The translations under genes were made by a program, and so were the position numbers. The notes under the pieces were generated by a model. That model saw only the letters and a program-made list of their open reading frames with translations. It had not been told where the DNA came from and searched no databases. DNA of 64,000 nt from Pseudomonas chlororaphis. GTDB taxonomy: Bacteria; Pseudomonadota; Gammaproteobacteria; Pseudomonadales; Pseudomonadaceae. Location of the stretch: contig NZ_MSCT01000015.1 of NCBI RefSeq assembly GCF_001921865.1, positions 1 through 64,000 of the forward strand. Direction: 5' to 3'. Position 1 is the stretch's first letter; every line of letters begins with the position of its first letter. This document shows positions 60,704 to 64,000 of the stretch, in pieces.

Positions 60704-61810
60704 ATGTCCACCTTGTCCGCCGAACAGCTGTCGCCCCAGATTCCTAGCACCATGCAGGCCGTGGTCTGCCACGGCCCCGAAGACTACCGCCTGGAACAGG
60801 TGCCGGTGCCGCTACCCGGCCCGGACGAGATCCTGACCAAGGTCGAGCTGTGCGGCATCTGCATGGGTGACATCAAGACCTACCGCGGCGCGCCCTCCTT
60901 CTGGGGCGACGCCGAGCAGCCGCGCTACGTCAAACCGCCGATGATCCCCGGCCATGAATTTGTCTGTCGCGTGGTGGCCCTGGGGCCGGGTGCGGAAAAG
61001 CGCGGGGTACGGGTCGGCGACCGGGTGATCTCCGAACAGATCGTGCCGTGCTGGGGCTGCCGCTTCTGCAACCACGGCCAGTACTGGATGTGCCAGAAGC
61101 ACGACTTGTACGGTTTCCAGAACAATGTCCAGGGCGCCATGGCGCAGTACATGATCTTCACCAAGGAAGGCATCGTGCACAAAGTGCCGGACGAGATCCC
61201 ACCGGACGAAGCCATCCTCATCGAACCCCTGGCCTGCTCGCTGCACGCCGCCGAGCGCGCCGATGTCGGTTTCGACGACATTGTCGTGGTGGCCGGCGCC
61301 GGCACCCTGGGGCTGGGCATCATCGGCGCGGTGCGGCTGCGCAACCCCAAGCGCCTGATCGTCCTCGACATGAAGCCCGAACGCGCCGAACTGGCCCTGC
61401 GCCTGGGCGCCGACGAAGTCTGGAACCCGGCCGAGGAGGACGTGCTGGAGAAGATTCGCGCGATCACCGACGGCTACGGCTGCGACATCTATATCGAAGC
61501 CACCGGTCATCACAAGGCGGTCAACCAGGGCCTGGCGATGCTGCGCAAGCTCGGGCGCTTCGTCGAGTTCAGCGTGTTCAACGACGAGGCCACGGTGGAC
61601 TGGTCGATCATCGGCGACCGCAAGGAACTGGACGTGCTCGGCTCGCACCTGGGGCCCTACATGTACCCGCGGGCCATCGACTTTATCGGCACGCGCAAGA
61701 TCGACATGCGCGACGTGGTCACCCACACCTTCGCCCTGGCCGATTTCAAGCAGGCCTTCGCGGTGATGGAGCGCGGCGACCGATCATTGAAGGTGGTGCT
61801 CAAGCCCTGA
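60704..61810 (+). CDS. Zinc-dependent erythritol/L-threitol-type dehydrogenase
   Basis: This 368-residue MDR-family enzyme has catalytic-zinc residues in LCGICMGDIK and PGHEF. The structural-zinc cysteines are in PCWGCRFCNHGQYWMC, and the nucleotide-binding motif is VAGAGTLGLG. The sequence layout (GDIKTYRGAPSFWGD) matches the erythritol/L-threitol dehydrogenase group, which makes erythrulose with NAD. It lies between the SDR and the DhaK-like kinase, consistent with its product being phosphorylated next. Confidence 0.88.
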   Translation: MSTLSAEQLSPQIPSTMQAVVCHGPEDYRLEQVPVPLPGPDEILTKVELCGICMGDIKTYRGAPSFWGDAEQPRYVKPPMIPGHEFVCRVVALGPGAEKRGVRVGDRVISEQIVPCWGCRFCNHGQYWMCQKHDLYGFQNNVQGAMAQYMIFTKEGIVHKVPDEIPPDEAILIEPLACSLHAAERADVGFDDIVVVAGAGTLGLGIIGAVRLRNPKRLIVLDMKPERAELALRLGADEVWNPAEEDVLEKIRAITDGYGCDIYIEATGHHKAVNQGLAMLRKLGRFVEFSVFNDEATVDWSIIGDRKELDVLGSHLGPYMYPRAIDFIGTRKIDMRDVVTHTFALADFKQAFAVMERGDRSLKVVLKP

Positions 61811-61821
61811 GGCCCAGCGCC

Positions 61822-61904
61822 TTCCAACCGGTTCGTCGACAGGCCCGCAGCCCGCGGAATCTCCCACTCCCTTTCGCGGGAGGCGAGCCTGCCGACGACG
61901 CACT
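61822..61904 (+). other. GC-rich intercistronic hairpin
   Basis: GTCGACAGGC near 61840 and GCCTGCCGAC near 61890 form the outer arms, and CCCGCG/CGCGGG the inner arms. It lies in the 133-base gap between the dehydrogenase and kinase genes and may stabilise the upstream messenger or attenuate transcription. Confidence 0.5.
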
Positions 61905-61943
61905 GCACGGCATTGCAGCCAACAGGAACAAGGAAAACGCGTC

Positions 61944-62945
61944 ATGAATCGAGTGATCAACGATCCGGACCAGGTGGTCGAAGACATGCTGCAAGGCATT
62001 CTCCTGGCCCACCCCGAACTGGCCCAGTACGAGGCCAATCCACGGGTCATCCGCAAGCGCCGCCTCTCGCCGGCCGGCCAGGTGGGCATCGTCACCGGCG
62101 GCGGCTCCGGCCACGAGCCGGCCTTTCTCGGCTATGTCGGCCCGGGCCTGGTGGACGCCGTGGCGGTCGGCGAAATCTTCTCCTCGCCCACCGCCAAGAG
62201 CTTCTTCGACGCCTTCCGCGCCGCCGACCAGGGCGCGGGGGTGGCCTGCCTGTACGGCAACTATGCCGGCGACAACATGAACGTGAAGCTGGCGATGAAG
62301 ATGGCCGCCAGCAAGGACATGCGGATCCGCACCGTGGTGGCCAACGACGACGTGGCTTCCGCGCCCCGCGAAGAGACAGGCAAACGCCGCGGCGTGGCCG
62401 GCGAGATTTTCATGTGGAAGATCGGCGGCGCAGCGGCGGCAAAAGGTTATGACCTGGACGGGGTGATCGGCGTGGCGCAAAAGGCCGTCGACCAGTGCCG
62501 CTCGATTGGCGTCGGCCTCACGCCCTGCACCATTGCGGCCGTGGGCAAACCCAACTTCCAGATCGCCCCCGGGACAATGGAACTGGGCATCGGCCATCAT
62601 GGCGAACCCGGCATCCAGGTCGTCCCGGTCGAGTCCGCCGCCGCCATGGCCGAACGCATGCTCGCGCCGATCCTCGGCGATCGCGACTTCAGCCGCGACG
62701 ACAGCGTGGTGGTGCTAGTTTCCGGCCTCGGCGCGACGCCAGTGATGGAGCTGTACATCTTCTACGCCGAAGTCGAGCGCCAGCTCACGGCCAAGGGGCT
62801 GAAGATCCACCGCTGCTATGTCGGCAACTACTTCACCTCCCTGGAAATGATGGGTGTGACCCTGACCTTGCTGGGCCTGGATGCCGAGCTGAAAACCCTG
62901 ATCGACCACCCCTGCCGCTCCATCGGCATGACCCAGGCGGAGTGA
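61944..62945 (+). CDS. DhaK-like subunit of an erythrulose/dihydroxyacetone kinase
   Basis: This 333-residue DAK1-domain protein has VTGGGSGHEPAFLGYVGPGLVDA (first substrate-loop His), NYAGDNMNV, and ELGIGHHGEPGI, where His219 of HHGE is expected to hold the ketose covalently. The separate DhaL gene follows after three bases. Tetrulose kinases DerK and LerK of tetritol-using bacteria are DAK proteins, and the context favours erythrulose over dihydroxyacetone. AAGGA lies about 10 bases before the ATG. Confidence 0.92.
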   Translation: MNRVINDPDQVVEDMLQGILLAHPELAQYEANPRVIRKRRLSPAGQVGIVTGGGSGHEPAFLGYVGPGLVDAVAVGEIFSSPTAKSFFDAFRAADQGAGVACLYGNYAGDNMNVKLAMKMAASKDMRIRTVVANDDVASAPREETGKRRGVAGEIFMWKIGGAAAAKGYDLDGVIGVAQKAVDQCRSIGVGLTPCTIAAVGKPNFQIAPGTMELGIGHHGEPGIQVVPVESAAAMAERMLAPILGDRDFSRDDSVVVLVSGLGATPVMELYIFYAEVERQLTAKGLKIHRCYVGNYFTSLEMMGVTLTLLGLDAELKTLIDHPCRSIGMTQAE

Positions 62946-62948
62946 ACC

Positions 62949-63593
62949 ATGAGCCAGCATTTTTCCAGCCTCGACGGCAGCGCCATCGTCACCGACCTGG
63001 TGACGGTGATCGTCGCCAACCGCGAGTACCTCAGTGAAGTGGACGGCGCCATCGGCGACGGCGACCACGGCATCAACATGGCCAAGGGGTTCGCCCACTG
63101 CGGCCGGTCCCTCGCCGGGCGCCAGCTCGACCTGGCCGAGGCTCTCGACGAATTGACCCTGAGCCTGATGGAGGGCATCGGCGGCTCCATGGGCCCGCTC
63201 TACGGCAGCCTGTTTATCGGCATGGCCAACGAGGTGCGCGGCCGCCAGCGGATCGACGCGGCCAACTTCGCCCGACTGTTGCGCGGCGGCCTGAGTTCAT
63301 TGCAAGACATCACCGATGCCGGGGTGGGCGACAAGTGCCTGATGGACACCCTGATTCCCGCGGTGGAGGCTTTCGAGCAGGCCGAGGCCGGCGGTGCCTC
63401 GTTCAAGGAAGGGTTGCAACGGATGAAGAGCGCGGCGTCCCAGGGCCGGGATTCGACCCGCGACCTGGTGGCGAAGATCGGGCGCGCCAGCCGCCTGGGC
63501 GAGCGCTCGCTGGGGGTACTGGATGCCGGCGCCGTGTCCTGCTGCCTGATCCTCACGCAACTGGCGGACTCGGTGGAACCGCGCCTGGCCTGA
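62949..63593 (+). CDS. DhaL-like ATP-binding subunit of the same kinase
   Basis: This 214-residue DAK2-domain protein has DGAIGDGDHGINM (Asp ligands for Mg-ADP/ATP), GGSMGPLYG and GRASRLGERSLGVLDAGA. No PTS-type DhaM gene follows, so either ATP is used directly or the phosphoryl donor is encoded elsewhere. It is the last gene of the plus-strand cluster. Confidence 0.92.
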   Translation: MSQHFSSLDGSAIVTDLVTVIVANREYLSEVDGAIGDGDHGINMAKGFAHCGRSLAGRQLDLAEALDELTLSLMEGIGGSMGPLYGSLFIGMANEVRGRQRIDAANFARLLRGGLSSLQDITDAGVGDKCLMDTLIPAVEAFEQAEAGGASFKEGLQRMKSAASQGRDSTRDLVAKIGRASRLGERSLGVLDAGAVSCCLILTQLADSVEPRLA

Positions 63594-63665
63594 AGCCCTG
63601 TCGCGGGCCGGCTCGCTGCTGCAAAGGCGCCAAAACCTTCGCGGCACGGGCCGGCCCGGGCGGGC

Positions 63666-64000
63666 TCAATAGCGCCCAGGCAAAAACCCGAGCTCCACCA
63701 GCTTGATATCGGTGTCCCCCACCACCTGCACATGCTGGACGTTCTTCTCGTCCATGACGCCGGGGCAGGAAACGACAATGGTTCCCCTGGATCGAGTAGG
63801 ACGCAGCTCGGCGACCTCCGGGAAATCGGCCGCCACCAGAGGGTGTGGACAGTAGCCGATCCAACCGATGGTCTGGCGGTCCTGGAACACTCGCTGTTTG
63901 CGAAAGTACTCATTGGGAGCGGCCACGCCCCAGTAGATTTCCGGCCAGAGATCGACCGCCGCATTCATCAACTCGACAATGCCCTGTCGAGGATTCCGCA
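63666..64000 (-). CDS. Imm52-family immunity protein (partial, 5' end outside window)
   Basis: The frame is open to the window edge and ends at 63666. The visible part includes ELMNAAVDLWPEIYWG, RQTIGWIGYCPHPLVAADFPE, RGTIVVSCPGVMDEKNVQHVQ and GDTDIKLVELGFLP. The order of DRx(I/V)GW, a Pro region, RGTI(I/V)VS and NxEHV matches Imm52, a polymorphic-toxin immunity family. The toxin is not in the window; it may lie beyond the right end or be lost. Confidence 0.7.
   Translation of the reverse strand, partial: RNPRQGIVELMNAAVDLWPEIYWGVAAPNEYFRKQRVFQDRQTIGWIGYCPHPLVAADFPEVAELRPTRSRGTIVVSCPGVMDEKNVQHVQVVGDTDIKLVELGFLPGRY

Overview
The window is a GC-rich Pseudomonas chromosome segment. Gene content points to the P. 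protegens / P. chlororaphis branch of the P. fluorescens group. The main reason is a complete, collinear fit (fluorescens insecticidal toxin) locus, supported by Pseudomonas-type REP elements between housekeeping genes and an auxiliary Hcp/VgrG/Rhs type VI island. No rRNA, tRNA, CRISPR array or transposase was seen.

Layout. 1-386 is the end of an acetoacetyl-CoA synthetase gene. 576-3440 holds a cytosolic PAS hybrid histidine kinase and the parvulin PpiC. 3618-7239 (minus) holds a sugar-acid kinase, a fold-type III PLP deaminase, an IclR regulator and a RidA protein; together they suggest deamination of an amino sugar acid to 2-keto-3-deoxygluconate. 7240-8784 is mostly regulatory or repeat DNA around a small Pseudomonas ORF. 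8785-13176 holds an acyl-CoA thioesterase, a membrane-anchored glutamate-synthase-like flavoenzyme, an AraC regulator and a divergent SBF-type transporter. 13318-17463 holds a lipoprotein with repeated TonB-C-like halves, a beta-helix membrane protein and a diguanylate cyclase.

17552-39537 is the fit locus: fitH, fitG (plus strand) and fitF, fitE, fitD, fitC, fitB, fitA (minus strand). FitABC+E form a type I secretion system for the 2994-residue Mcf-like toxin FitD. FitF, FitG and FitH are the local regulators. FitD carries an RCY motif with downstream His and Asp, which fits an internal cysteine autoprotease.

39538-52400 is a type VI effector island: a sigma-54-type promoter with three upstream dyads drives hcp, followed by vgrG, a DUF4123 adaptor and a full-length rhs with a low-GC C-terminal toxin (nucleotidyltransferase-like signature) and a cognate immunity gene. 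Behind it lies a displaced second Rhs tip with its own toxin and immunity gene, then a third decayed remnant. Each is preceded by a copy of a small DUF3077-like ORF. The first small ORF has a leader predicted to fold into a three-way junction whose loop is complementary to the Shine-Dalgarno region.

52476-54038 is a TerC/CBS/CorC membrane protein. 54470-63593 is a sugar-alcohol catabolic cluster: SorC regulator and RpiB-like isomerase on minus; sugar ABC transporter, SDR, erythritol/threitol-type dehydrogenase and split DhaK/DhaL kinase on plus. The set fits tetritol to erythrulose to erythrulose phosphate to erythrose 4-phosphate. The window ends in an Imm52-like immunity gene on minus.
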